From Thraustochytrium sp. TN22 (taxonomy: Eukaryota; Sar; Bigyra; Thraustochytrida; Thraustochytriidae), in the NCBI GenBank assembly GCA_013306675.1, contig JABLUY010000142.1, positions 1-64,000 on the forward strand: 64,000 nt of DNA. The letters are read 5' to 3'. Numbering within the stretch: the first letter of the stretch is position 1; each line of letters starts with the position of its first letter. Both the position numbers and the translations under genes were made by a program. The notes under the pieces are model-generated. The model did not search any database, had not been told where the DNA came from, and saw only the letters and a list, made by a program, of their open reading frames with translations. This document shows positions 8,818 to 18,480 of this stretch, piece after piece.

Positions 8818-10158
8818 ATGGGCAAGACCAAGGCCGCAGAGCCTCCCGCGCCGCGGCGGCGGCGGCGCAAGCGCGGGCCGGAGGACGCGGCGGCGGCGCG
8901 GGAGCCGATGGGGCCCAAGGCCGCCGTGGCCCTGGTCGTGACGGCGGCGCGGCGCTGGTGGGCGCGTCTGGACCGCGCCGGCAAGCAGCGGGCGCTGCTG
9001 GCGGCGCTGCTGGCGCTCGTGCTGCTCTCCGTGGGCTGGAAGGCGACCTGGACGCCGACCGCGACCCCGGCGGCGGCGGGTGGCCTTCGAGGCGCCTCGG
9101 GCGTGGAGCTGGACGTGGACGAGGACTTGGACTTCGTGCCCGTGCAGGCAAAGGCGGCGCGCAAGCGGCAGCGGCGAAAGCATCTGCATGAGATTTGCCC
9201 GCACATCGTCAAGACCATGGGCCGGCCGTACTCGCTGCGGTACCTCAAGACGCTGGGCCCGGCGGCCGGGGCGCTGCCGAGCCTGACCAAAGTGTCCAAG
9301 GGAAGCGTGCCGGTGGTGCTGGGCGTGCCGCACGGCGCTGGGACCAAGGATTCCGCGTACTCGTGGCAGACGCAAAACCTCGTCCCGCGCGAGGGTGCGA
9401 GCCAAGACTTCAACGCGTCGAGCTTCCAGTCGCGCCTGTCGCGCGTGAGCAGCGACACCAACACGCAGACCATGGCCAAGAAGATCTCAGATGTATTCTA
9501 CAAGCGGTACAAGAAGCGGCCGTACGTGGTGCAGGCCGACTTCCACCGCCGCTTCATCGACGCGAACCGCCGCGTGAACCACTCCGAGGCCTGCTGCCCC
9601 GAGATGTGGCCCAAGTGCACGGCTGTGGCGGACTACCGCTTCAATGCGGCCGGCCAGCTCGACGAGGAGTTCGCGCGCCGCGTCAATCGCGCGCGTGCCA
9701 TCTACGACGAGTATCATGGCGCCATCGTCACGGCGCTCAACGAGGCGCACACGGCGCACCCGGGCGCCCCGCTCTACTTCATCGACATCCACGCCCAGCG
9801 CGCAGCCACCGACGAGGAGATTGGTGTCACGGCCGAGGACATGGAGGAGACCATCATTGTAGGCACCCAGGACGGCCGTCTAGTGCGCAGTCGAGAGCAC
9901 TTGTACAGCCCTGCGGGCCTCCTGGGCCGCCTGCAAGCCGCTGGCGTCCGCGTCTATCCGCCGCACAACGGCGTGGCGGACCACCGGCTGTACAATGGCG
10001 GCCACGGTGTTGCCGAATATAGCTTCAACAACACCATCGGAGCCGAGGTCAATGGTCTGCAGATGGAATTCGGCTTTAAGCTGCGCATGCGCTCCAAGAA
10101 CCTGGAGCGAACAGCTACCGCGCTTGTAGATGCCTTGCAAGCAGTCCTCAAGGGATGA
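8818..10158 (+). CDS. membrane-anchored N-formylglutamate-amidohydrolase-like protein
   Basis: A 446-residue protein with a basic N-terminus, one hydrophobic segment (about 57-75, ALLAALLALVLLSVGW) and a large domain behind it, as in a type II membrane protein. The domain has the ordered motifs of the FGase/N-formylglutamate amidohydrolase fold: VPHGAG (His172), a D-x-x-R-R-F-I-D-A-N-R segment (about 241-251, the family's D-x-x-R...D-x-N-R region), FIDIHAQ (His325), and LQMEFGFKLR near the end, where bacterial enzymes have an L-E-I-R-x-x-L motif. Bacterial members hydrolyse N-formylglutamate in histidine breakdown, and the substrate here is unknown. The TM anchor suggests a Golgi/ER lumenal or cell-surface enzyme rather than a cytosolic one. 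I prefer the ATG at 8818; earlier in-frame ATGs at 8629 and 8743 exist. Confidence 0.65.
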   Translation: MGKTKAAEPPAPRRRRRKRGPEDAAAAREPMGPKAAVALVVTAARRWWARLDRAGKQRALLAALLALVLLSVGWKATWTPTATPAAAGGLRGASGVELDVDEDLDFVPVQAKAARKRQRRKHLHEICPHIVKTMGRPYSLRYLKTLGPAAGALPSLTKVSKGSVPVVLGVPHGAGTKDSAYSWQTQNLVPREGASQDFNASSFQSRLSRVSSDTNTQTMAKKISDVFYKRYKKRPYVVQADFHRRFIDANRRVNHSEACCPEMWPKCTAVADYRFNAAGQLDEEFARRVNRARAIYDEYHGAIVTALNEAHTAHPGAPLYFIDIHAQRAATDEEIGVTAEDMEETIIVGTQDGRLVRSREHLYSPAGLLGRLQAAGVRVYPPHNGVADHRLYNGGHGVAEYSFNNTIGAEVNGLQMEFGFKLRMRSKNLERTATALVDALQAVLKG

Positions 10159-10561
10159 TGCCCCTTGCAAGCTGGATAAAAGAAACGGCAGCTGGCAAGA
10201 AACTGGCAAGAACAACTGGCAAGAAAAACTGGCAAGAAAAACTGGCAAGAGAAACTGGCAAGAAAAACTGGCAAGAAAAACTGGCAAGAGAAACTGGCAA
10301 GAGAAATTGGCAAGAGAAACTGGCAAGAGAAACTGGCAAGAAAAATTGGCAAGAAATTGGCAAGAAACGAGAGGGGAATTGACATCTGATGCGAGTCTCG
10401 CTTGCAAACCACCCATGAACAGTGAAACGAATGCTCTTTCTCCTTTTTCTTATAATTGTGGGAATGACACGAGGGCGCTGTGATAGGGTTCAGGACGTTC
10501 GCGGGGTGGTGGTAGCACCACCCCGCTCCTGGACCCATAGGATTAGTTCGCCAAGGGTTTC
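10159..10561. other. convergent gap with minisatellite
   Basis: This region lies between the stop codons of two convergent genes. Its first half is a 13-nt tandem repeat (listed separately). The rest, 10372-10561, contains a GC-rich inverted stretch around 10502-10525 (GGGTGGTGGTAGCACCACCCC), which could form a hairpin and may help end transcription. No gene is seen. Confidence 0.5.
10191..10371. repeat. 13-nt minisatellite, about 14 copies
   Basis: Units of the form CTGGCAAGAAAAA or CTGGCAAGAGAAA follow one another with few changes. Most have a 13-nt period, with the first and last units slightly shorter. The array starts about 30 bases after the stop of the FGase-like gene, so it lies in that gene's probable 3' UTR and antisense to the CFAP44 3' side. 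No frame through it belongs to a recognisable protein. Confidence 0.9.
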
Positions 10562-13500
10562 TTACGGGTCGAGAATCTGGTTGCGATTGGGCCGCGAGTT
10601 GCCAGAGCCGCGGAGCATGGCAATCTCGGTCTTGAGCACGTGGATCTCATTGCTCTGCAGCTTGATGAGCTGCGTGAGGCGCGCGGTCTCCTGCGTCTCG
10701 CGGTGCGAGACGAGGCCGTGCGCGACGTGCGCGCCGGCGCCATTGGCGCCGTTGAGCTCAGTCTCGAGCAGCTGCTGCTTCTCGGTGAGCGAGGCAATCT
10801 GCTCCAGAAGCGCAGAGTTGCGCCGTGTCGCCTCGAGGAGCCGCTCCTGCGCCTCACTCATGCTCTGCTGCATGCGCAGGTGCTCGGCGTGATGCTTGGA
10901 CTCGTGCTGCGCCACCTTGCCGCGCACGTCGGCTGGGCCGGAGGAGCCCATCTTCTCGATGGTGTCGAGATCAATGACCTGGCCGAACTTGAGCATCTGC
11001 AGGTCCCTGCACTTGGCCTCGAGCGCGGCGATGTCGTCGAGCTTCTGCTTCTTCTCGCGCTTGAGCCGCTTCTGCATGATGTGCAAGTCCTTGAACTCGA
11101 GTTTCTTGTCACGGTTCTCGTCCATGAGTCGGCCGATCCCAGCGTGCAAATCGTGCAGCTCGTCCTTGTCAAAAACCAGGCTGCTCTCAATGCTGGCCGG
11201 CAGCACAAGCCGCGCCTTACGACGGAGCACGTGCTCCGCGTGAATGCGCGCGCGGCGAATGTCCAGCTGCAGACCGCGGATGCGCGAGTCCAGCTCGTCC
11301 TGCCGGTCGATGAGGGTGTCGTCCTCGGCGGCGGCGTTGGCGGCAGCCTCGTCGAGCGCCTCGAGCTGCGCGCGCGCCTGCGCGAGCTGGTCCTTGAGCG
11401 CAGAGATGGCGGCGTCCTCCGCGTCCACGTCCTCGTCCTCCTCAAAGGCGGCCGCTTCGGTGTCTTGGCCCACGGCCTCCAGCGCGCTCTCCAGGTCCGC
11501 ATCGGCCGCGGCCGCGGCGTCCGGTTCCGGCTCCACGAGGCAGGCGAGCTGGGCAAGACGCAGCACGACAAAGGTGTCCACCTCGTTGAGGCGGCGCTGC
11601 TTCTCATTTTGGAAAGCCTGGATCTCCGTCACGGTGGACTTGAGGTCCTTGTCGATCTGCTTCTCGCGGCCCTGGTGGCGCTCGTTTGCCTTGCGCAGCT
11701 CCTCAATGGCCTTGTTGAACTCCGTCAGGACCTCCTCCTGGTCCAGACGCTTCTCGCGCAGCTCAAGCACCTTCTCGTAGATGGCAGGGTCGCAGCCATC
11801 CGGGCAACGCTCCTCCTCGGGCTCGCCATCCTCCATATCCTCTTCCTCATCGTCGTAGTCCTCATCGTCGTCCTCGTCCGAGTCCTCGTCGTCCGACTCG
11901 CCGTCGCCCTGCTGCTTGACGCGCTTGATCTTGCGCTTGAAGATCTTCAGCAGCTGCGCGCTCGCCGGGTTGGCGTCGCCGCCGATGATGGTGTGAAACT
12001 CCTCCATGATGATACGATCCTTCTCCTGCCAGACTTCCAGCTCGGCGCGCTTTGCGGCCAGCTTCTCCTGGCAGGACGTGATCTCCGCAAGCACCTCGCT
12101 CTTTTGTTGACGGCAAGACTCCAGCTTGGTGCTCAGAGCGTTGTCCTTCTTCTCAAAGTCGTTCAGGAGCTGTTGTTCGCGAAAGAGCAGGATCTGACGC
12201 AGCTCCGCCGCGACCAGGTCGGCGTCGAGCTGCGCGCGCTCCTTGCGAAGCTCGTAGACCGCCGAGTCGAAGGCGCGCACCGACGCGAGGTTGGCCTCCA
12301 GAATTTGCGTCTTCTCGAAGAGCAACTGCTTGCGCTTCGTGTCCCAGACCTCCTGCTCGAAGCGCGTCTGCGCCGTGGCGCACACGCTACGAAGAGCGGC
12401 CGACTCGAAGGCAGCGGCCTCAGACAGCCCTGCTGCGGCCGCGTCCTCCTCGCGGCGCGCAGCGCCAGCCTCGCCGGAGCCCGCCAGAAAGGCCTCCATC
12501 TGCTCCGGAGACAGCTCCAGGCGCTTCTCAGGCCACTCCGCCGCGACCAGGCGGAGCGGGAGCCCGAGGCTTGAGGCCGGCTCGCCCAGCTCCTCATCGA
12601 TCGCGCGCACGCGCGCCTCGTCCAGGCGGGCCTTGTCCACGATGCGGCGCTTGAGCTCGCGCAGCGCCAAGAACTTCTCGTTGAAGCGCATGCGCAGCGC
12701 CTGCACGCTCTCGGCCAGCAGCACACTTTGTCGGTGCTTTTTGGCCGCGTTCACCTGGAGCTCGGGCGGCACCTGGTAGTTCTCCGCGGACTTGAGCTTG
12801 TAGTCGCCCATGTGCTGCATGACCCAGCTGATGGCTGCCACGTCGGCCGGGTCGTCCGCCTTCTCGTCTGGCTTCGTCTCCAGGAGCTCCTGCATCTGTT
12901 GCTTGCGCTCGCGCCGGCCGGCCTTGCGCGCCTCCCAGCCCGTTGCCGTCTGCCGCTTCTTGCGCTGCCGCGCGGCGCTTGGGCTCTCCGAGGCGCCGCC
13001 CTCTGTCTCGGGCCGCCCCGTCGCGCCGTGGCTCGGGTCCTTTGTGGCCGCGGCGCCGCCGGCGCCGCCCAGGCCGCTCTGGCTGTCCAAGTCGCCGCCC
13101 GCGCCGCCCGCTGCTGCCCCAGGACCGCCTGCGTCGTTGAGCATCTCGTGCAGCGTCGCCACCGCCTTTTGCAGCGACTGCGAGAACTTGGCGGTACGGA
13201 AGGACGACACGCTGTAGCTCTCGTTAAAGGCCGCCAGCGAGATGGCGTCCACCATGATGGGATCCAGGAAGAAGCGTCGCAGCTTGTCGAGCTTGGCCTT
13301 GCTCACGTTCACGTCCCACTGCGTCTCCTTGATGACCTCCTCCAGCTGCATCTGGCCCTCGCGCACCAGCGACTCGATGAGCTTGTTGTCAATGTCGAAG
13401 GCATCGCGCGGCAGCCGTGTCTCGGGATCGTCCTTTTCGTTCTCCAGTAAGATCGCCTCGAAGTCCTTGCGCAGGTCCTCGATCACCCTGCGCACTTTGT

Positions 13501-16159
13501 CCTTCTCCACCTCGGCCAGCCGCTCTTTGTTGTCCGCCTCGGTGCGCAGTTTGTCCTCCTGGATCGAGTACGCGGACGCGTTCGTGATGTCGGCCGTCTC
13601 ATCTTGGAGCGGCGCTCCGGTGTCATCTCCGGCCTCAGGTCCGGCCGGCGCCTCAGGGGGCGGGAAGGCATCCACGAGCGCCGGGTTTGTGCCCGCGTAG
13701 ACGGGCTCGCCCGCTAGCTGCGCGTCGATGCCGTCCGTGAGCACCTCGCCCTTGGCGCGCGCCGCGGCCTGCGCGAGCCAGAGCTTCTTCGCCTTTATGC
13801 GGTTGCCCGGCTTGGACTCCAGCTCCTTGCAGCGGTTCGTCAGTTCCGCCACGTTGAGTCGGTGCGCGAAAAGACTTCCGTCTGCAGCCGCCGTGAGCAG
13901 ATAGCTGTCGTCGAAGCTGGTCTGCGCGCCGGTCATCTGGCCCAGGCGCCCGTCGTGTACGCGCAGCGACACGAAGGCGCCCAGCGAGGTCAGGGGCCGG
14001 ATGCGCACCTCGCCCGTGGTTGACCCGTTTAGCAGCAGCTGACCCGACCAGGTTTGGCGCAGCAGCGTGCACGGTGCGTAGGCGCCTGTGCCGGGCAGAA
14101 AGTGCGCGAGCGGGTCTTTGTTGAGCAGGTCCGTACCGTTCTCGTTCGACACGCTCACGCCATCGTCCGCTGGCAGGTTTGGCAGCGTGCGGAGCGGGAA
14201 CTCCATGCCGAACTCGCACACGTAAAGCGGACCGGCGTCCGCGCCATCGAGCGCCAGCACGAAGCGCAGGTCGTGGTCGTCCCCGCCCTCGGCGTCCTCC
14301 AGAAGGCTCAGGCTGAGCACGTTGCCCACCGGAAGGGACTGAAGTCGAGCGAACTCGACCTGTTGCGGGTCCTCTTCCTCCTCCAGCTGCGCCTTGGACG
14401 AGGTGGTCGTCACCACCGGCTCGCCGCCCTCTGGGTTCTCCTCCACCGGCTTGGGCTTCTCCAGGGCCTTGGGCACGCGGCGCCTGAACACGAAGTCGCG
14501 TGTCGGCAGCCCGCGCAGCTCGTACGTGTGGCGCGTGTCCGGGGCTGCGAGCCCGTTGCTCGGGTGCGGCAGTGTCACCTCACGCACCTGGCCGCCGGCG
14601 CACGCCAGTAGAACGCGGTCGCCAAGCCGAGTCAGCTGCAGCGCGTGCACCTTGGCGGGCGCGGTGAGGAAACCGAGCGGGGCAAAACTGCCGTCGCGCT
14701 GCACGTCAAAGACGAAGATGGTCCCGTCCGCGCCGGCGGTCGCCAGGCGCGTCGCGTTTTGGTCCAGCACGAGCGCCGTCACCGCGCCGTTGTGCGGCTT
14801 AAAGGCTGCCACCAGCTGCAGCGTGCCGCTCGCGCGGTCCACGCGCAGGAGGCGAGCCACACCGTCCGCGAAGCCCGCCAGCACGGAGCGGCCCGACAGG
14901 TCGAAGACCGTGGGCAGCCACAACAGCGAGGTGGCGGCGCTCGGGAAGGCTCGCTGGAAGAGCAGCGCGCCGGATCGGTAGTCCCACGCGCGCACAGTGC
15001 CATCCTCGCCAGCCGTCACGGCGATGTGGTCCAGCGGTGAGGTGGACACGCCCGCGATACGGCCCGAGTGGCCCGCGCAGAGCTCCAGGCACTCGCCACC
15101 CGTCACGATGGGCTCCTCCAGCCGGTAAATGCCGCCGCCGCGGTCCTGTAGGACAAGGTAGCCCTCGCCCACGCAGATTGACATGGGCACCTTGCCCTCC
15201 ACCTGGACCTGGCGCGCCGGCTGCAGCTCGAAGAAGGGGTCCTCGTCCGTGACCTCGGCGCTGTCGATCGCCGCCTTGGACCACCAACGCAGCCAACCGT
15301 CCTCGCCGGCCGTGAGGAACTGCGCGGTGCTGGACTCCGCGTTGAGCAGCTCGCACACGTGCACCTCGCCCTGATGCGGAAGGAGGTCACCAGGCCGGCG
15401 AATCTCCAGCTTGATGAAGTTACCGTCCCAGAGCAACAGGGAGCCGGACTCCGACCCACTCAGCACCTTGCCGTCCGGCATCACTGCGTACGCGGACACG
15501 TCGCTGAGCTCAACCTTGCCGAATTTGCCAATGTCGCCCTGCAGCTTGAGACCGGTAAAGGTGTCGGCCATCTTCCAGAACCGAATGTGGCCCAGACCAC
15601 TGGTCGTCAAGAAGCCGTCCTTGTTGGGCGCGAACGAGACGTTGTAGACCTCCTGCGCAAACGCCTTGTTGCGCAGGATGATGCGCTCGTTGTCCCAGTC
15701 CCATACGGTGAGCAGGAAGTCAGGGCTGGCGCCCACGGTGGCCAGCTTGTCGCCGGCGGAGCTGAAGGCCATGCAACTGTACGCGCGCTCCGTGCCGCCC
15801 CGCAGGATGCGCACCAGGCGCCGGCTCGGAAACGCGTGCACATAGATATTCGGCCTCGTCCCCTGCCCGCCAATGGCGAAAAACTTGCGCGTCGGATGCA
15901 CGCAAACACACCCAATGCCTTGGCCGTCCGCGCAAAAGAGGTACTCCACTGACTTCTTCGCCGTGTCCAGCACCGCGGCCGCCGCACCCAGCGTCGTCAG
16001 CAGCACGCCATCCTCATTCAGCAGGTGCACGTTGTTGCGCTTACGGCTCGCGAACCCGAACCCATGCTCCACAGCCACCACGCCGGTGCGCTCCACTTCG
16101 CACGGCTCGCGCAGGACGGTCGCCCACGCGCGCCGCTCCCCGCCCTCCTGGCCCGCCAT
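10562..16159 (-). CDS. CFAP44: cilia- and flagella-associated protein 44 (CFAP44/FAP44)
   Basis: A full-length, uninterrupted 1865-residue protein, close to the size of animal and algal CFAP44. The N-terminal half (about 50-830) is a run of WD40 repeats. It includes the family-diagnostic block RFWKMADTFTGLKLQG near residue 195 and the following DGKVLSGSESGSLLLW. After a Gly/Ala linker (about 1010-1035), the second half is coiled coil, broken by a very acidic Asp/Glu stretch (about 1415-1450). In axonemes CFAP44 with CFAP43 forms the tether/tether-head that links inner dynein arm f/I1 to the doublet microtubule, and its loss disturbs flagellar beating. The gene therefore argues that the organism builds motile flagella. 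The ATG at 16159 is the only sensible start. Confidence 0.93.
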   Translation of the reverse strand: MAGQEGGERRAWATVLREPCEVERTGVVAVEHGFGFASRKRNNVHLLNEDGVLLTTLGAAAAVLDTAKKSVEYLFCADGQGIGCVCVHPTRKFFAIGGQGTRPNIYVHAFPSRRLVRILRGGTERAYSCMAFSSAGDKLATVGASPDFLLTVWDWDNERIILRNKAFAQEVYNVSFAPNKDGFLTTSGLGHIRFWKMADTFTGLKLQGDIGKFGKVELSDVSAYAVMPDGKVLSGSESGSLLLWDGNFIKLEIRRPGDLLPHQGEVHVCELLNAESSTAQFLTAGEDGWLRWWSKAAIDSAEVTDEDPFFELQPARQVQVEGKVPMSICVGEGYLVLQDRGGGIYRLEEPIVTGGECLELCAGHSGRIAGVSTSPLDHIAVTAGEDGTVRAWDYRSGALLFQRAFPSAATSLLWLPTVFDLSGRSVLAGFADGVARLLRVDRASGTLQLVAAFKPHNGAVTALVLDQNATRLATAGADGTIFVFDVQRDGSFAPLGFLTAPAKVHALQLTRLGDRVLLACAGGQVREVTLPHPSNGLAAPDTRHTYELRGLPTRDFVFRRRVPKALEKPKPVEENPEGGEPVVTTTSSKAQLEEEEDPQQVEFARLQSLPVGNVLSLSLLEDAEGGDDHDLRFVLALDGADAGPLYVCEFGMEFPLRTLPNLPADDGVSVSNENGTDLLNKDPLAHFLPGTGAYAPCTLLRQTWSGQLLLNGSTTGEVRIRPLTSLGAFVSLRVHDGRLGQMTGAQTSFDDSYLLTAAADGSLFAHRLNVAELTNRCKELESKPGNRIKAKKLWLAQAAARAKGEVLTDGIDAQLAGEPVYAGTNPALVDAFPPPEAPAGPEAGDDTGAPLQDETADITNASAYSIQEDKLRTEADNKERLAEVEKDKVRRVIEDLRKDFEAILLENEKDDPETRLPRDAFDIDNKLIESLVREGQMQLEEVIKETQWDVNVSKAKLDKLRRFFLDPIMVDAISLAAFNESYSVSSFRTAKFSQSLQKAVATLHEMLNDAGGPGAAAGGAGGDLDSQSGLGGAGGAAATKDPSHGATGRPETEGGASESPSAARQRKKRQTATGWEARKAGRRERKQQMQELLETKPDEKADDPADVAAISWVMQHMGDYKLKSAENYQVPPELQVNAAKKHRQSVLLAESVQALRMRFNEKFLALRELKRRIVDKARLDEARVRAIDEELGEPASSLGLPLRLVAAEWPEKRLELSPEQMEAFLAGSGEAGAARREEDAAAAGLSEAAAFESAALRSVCATAQTRFEQEVWDTKRKQLLFEKTQILEANLASVRAFDSAVYELRKERAQLDADLVAAELRQILLFREQQLLNDFEKKDNALSTKLESCRQQKSEVLAEITSCQEKLAAKRAELEVWQEKDRIIMEEFHTIIGGDANPASAQLLKIFKRKIKRVKQQGDGESDDEDSDEDDDEDYDDEEEDMEDGEPEEERCPDGCDPAIYEKVLELREKRLDQEEVLTEFNKAIEELRKANERHQGREKQIDKDLKSTVTEIQAFQNEKQRRLNEVDTFVVLRLAQLACLVEPEPDAAAAADADLESALEAVGQDTEAAAFEEDEDVDAEDAAISALKDQLAQARAQLEALDEAAANAAAEDDTLIDRQDELDSRIRGLQLDIRRARIHAEHVLRRKARLVLPASIESSLVFDKDELHDLHAGIGRLMDENRDKKLEFKDLHIMQKRLKREKKQKLDDIAALEAKCRDLQMLKFGQVIDLDTIEKMGSSGPADVRGKVAQHESKHHAEHLRMQQSMSEAQERLLEATRRNSALLEQIASLTEKQQLLETELNGANGAGAHVAHGLVSHRETQETARLTQLIKLQSNEIHVLKTEIAMLRGSGNSRPNRNQILDP

Positions 16160-16530
16160 CCTCGCTGCGCCTCACGAGCGCAAGAGAGCTTGATGCGGAC
16201 CTTGCTTGATGCCGGCCTCGCTCCGGGTCGATGCCGATGCCGATGCCGATGCAAGCGAGCGGCCACTTTGCGAACCACGAGACGACGATTTGGCCCAACG
16301 GATTTATAGACCTCTTGAATGTACAAGTCTTAGACCAAGAGCGGCGTCCGTATGGTGGCTTGCGCGAGCGCGAGCGCGAGCGAGAGCGCGAGCGCGAGCG
16401 AGACTGCCGCAGCGGATTAAGAAAATGAAAATAAAGTTGCAAGGTCGCAGCTCGTAGAGTCAAGTCGGATTTTGTCTTTACACGGCCAACGTTTGTAGGC
16501 GCACAGGGGCCAAGGCAGGCAGAGTTCTGT
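16160..16530. other. intergenic region upstream of CFAP44
   Basis: This holds the CFAP44 promoter side and the 3' flank of the polyQ gene. Visible structure is a GATGCC hexamer run (about 16227-16252) and a GCGAGC-type purine-rich run (about 16363-16400). A TATAAA-like motif occurs near 16312 on the reverse side, but its role is uncertain. No coding content. Confidence 0.4.
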
Positions 16531-17691
16531 TCATCGATAGTCGCCGGCGCCATAGGTATCATGGGTGTACTCGTTGCCGCCGCCGCCATACTCGTTGCCG
16601 CCACCGCCACCATAGGGTGTGGCAGTTGCGTAGTTGTTGTTGGAGACGGGCTCATTATAGGGGATTGCTGGAGTGGCGACGGCGATGTTGTCTACGCCGC
16701 CAGCTACACCGTGAAAGGCGCTTGCCGGCACCACAAAGCCGGGCGAATTCGGTGCCATTGTCGCCGGCTGCGGAGCCACAGAGTATCCGGGCGTGGCGGA
16801 GGCCCTGGACATTGCCGCAGCCATCATTGGCTGCTTCTGCACGTTTTTGGTGATCAGCATCTGATTGCCTGGCTGCTGCATCATTGGAATACCTGGCTGC
16901 TGCTGCATTGCCTGAGCGCCTTGCTGTTGCTGCTGCTGCTGCTGCTGTTGCTGCATCTGGACGCCGGCCATGTTCATTTGCGCTTGCACCATTGGACTGT
17001 TGAGCATCGCGTTGACGACGCCAGCTCCCATGCCCATGGCGACTGCTTGCGCATTCATGATGCCGTCCCGCTGATGGTAAAAGGCACCGGGATAAGCTCC
17101 TCGGTTCGCGGGTGGAGCATTGCAACCAGCGGCTGCCATCTTGGCGTAGAGTATCCGGAGGAACGTGTAAGGTGCTCGGGTGCCAAGGTCGCCGGTACTA
17201 CGGACGGAAACCGGAAGTGTCAAGTTCCATGCTGCGCCGTCCTCTCCGGCTCCGGAAATCATGACTCCGCGACGCACGGCGCAGGTCATATGAATTGACG
17301 GAAAGGGCAGTCGAGAGATGGCATACTCATTGTTTCCCTGGAGCTTGGCGACCAGGAGGGCACCATCGGAAATTGCGATGCGCTCCATCGGCGCCTTGTC
17401 CTGTTGCACCTGCCGCACGATACCAATGATGATGAAGATGACGCCGAAGATGCCCGGCATGATCATTGGGAAGCTGAGAGAGCCTCCGGCGCCGACGCCC
17501 GCCAGGAGGGCGCCCGACATGGCCGAGAAGATGATACTCATCATGACCATGGCAATTCCACTTGGGATAAATTGTTGCGCGTATCCCAGGTTGCTGGCGA
17601 AAGGGACGACCCCCGTCTCTTGCGGGTACCGCATCGCGATGAGCTCCTTCGTCTCTTGCAGAACTCGCGCTGCGTAGCACAAGCTCGTCAT
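16531..17691 (-). CDS. hypothetical two-TM protein with polyglutamine tract
   Basis: A 386-residue protein that I do not recognise. From the ATG at 17691 there are two closely spaced hydrophobic segments, about residues 43-65 and 72-95 (FIIIGIVRQ at the end of the second). A compact domain of about 100 residues follows. The C-terminal half is low complexity: Met/Ala/Gln-rich, with a glutamine run (about 11 Gln near residue 255) and a Gly/Asn/Tyr-rich end (GGGGNEYGGGGNEY). With both hydrophobic segments near the N-terminus, most of the protein probably faces one side of a membrane. The Q/N-rich tail is typical of proteins that self-associate or condense, but that role is inference. Two further codons upstream lack an ATG. 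Confidence 0.6.
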   Translation of the reverse strand: MTSLCYAARVLQETKELIAMRYPQETGVVPFASNLGYAQQFIPSGIAMVMMSIIFSAMSGALLAGVGAGGSLSFPMIMPGIFGVIFIIIGIVRQVQQDKAPMERIAISDGALLVAKLQGNNEYAISRLPFPSIHMTCAVRRGVMISGAGEDGAAWNLTLPVSVRSTGDLGTRAPYTFLRILYAKMAAAGCNAPPANRGAYPGAFYHQRDGIMNAQAVAMGMGAGVVNAMLNSPMVQAQMNMAGVQMQQQQQQQQQQQGAQAMQQQPGIPMMQQPGNQMLITKNVQKQPMMAAAMSRASATPGYSVAPQPATMAPNSPGFVVPASAFHGVAGGVDNIAVATPAIPYNEPVSNNNYATATPYGGGGGNEYGGGGNEYTHDTYGAGDYR

Positions 17692-18480
17692 CTTGGCTCG
17701 AATGAACACCTTGGTTCCCCGTTTGCTCGTTCGGTGCTTTGCTCAGCGCCCGGGCAGCCTTGCCGCCGTTGCGGTGCGCGGTTAGTGATCACAAGGCCAC
17801 CGGGGCCGGAGCTGGGTGCATGTCTGTGAGTGAGCCGACTCGCGCGAGTCCGAGTCCGAGTCGGAAGCTGAGCCTGGCGAGCGTTTCCAACGGAAACTTG
17901 CAGTTATGCCTGCGTCTACCGAGAGGCATCTCGGAGTGAGCAGCGTCCTGACTCACGTCAGCGCGCGAGGCGTCTGACCATGATCCGGCAACGCAAAATG
18001 CCTCGCATGATGCCGCACGATGTTTGATTTCGACTTCCAAAACGTTCTCGGTGCACATGATGAAGGCTTCGTGTTTCACGCTCTTTGCCACCCCAAAAGC
18101 AAACGCGTCACGACATCGATGGAAGCCGCATCCGTCGCGAGAAAGGCCTTCGCCTCGAAGGCCGCCGTCTGCCGGTGCAGTGCACGGGCCTCCGCGCTCG
18201 CTCGCGCTTTCCTTTCCTCGCCGGCAGTCTGGCCTCGGAGATCCAGCCGACGTGGAAAGGGCCCAAAGGGCCGGATAGGGCGCCTGATCGAATCGCGGCG
18301 GTTGGGACTCGGACGCGGCCGCGGCAATCCTTCAACTCTCGCGCGCGGCGGCGAACTTGAAGGCGGCGCAGGCGAGCGGCGGCGCGGACGCGCTCTTGGT
18401 CTCTGCTTCTCCCGCCTTTCCAGCTCGCTCGCGCGCCTGCTCGCTGGCTCGCGCGCTGGCGCGACCGGGCTTGCATCACG
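17692..18480. promoter_or_regulatory. divergent promoter region, 789 bp
   Basis: This lies between the divergent starts of the polyQ membrane protein and the protein disulfide isomerase. A GAGTCC hexamer run is seen near 17849-17865. No open frame looks like a protein, and no strong core promoter motif stands out. Confidence 0.35.

Noticed and set aside
10191-10371. CRISPR-like array
   Set aside because: Units are 13 nt with no spacers; a plain minisatellite.
10640-12574. 644-residue plus-strand frame inside CFAP44
   Set aside because: Leu/Val/Arg shadow of a coiled-coil gene; no independent support.
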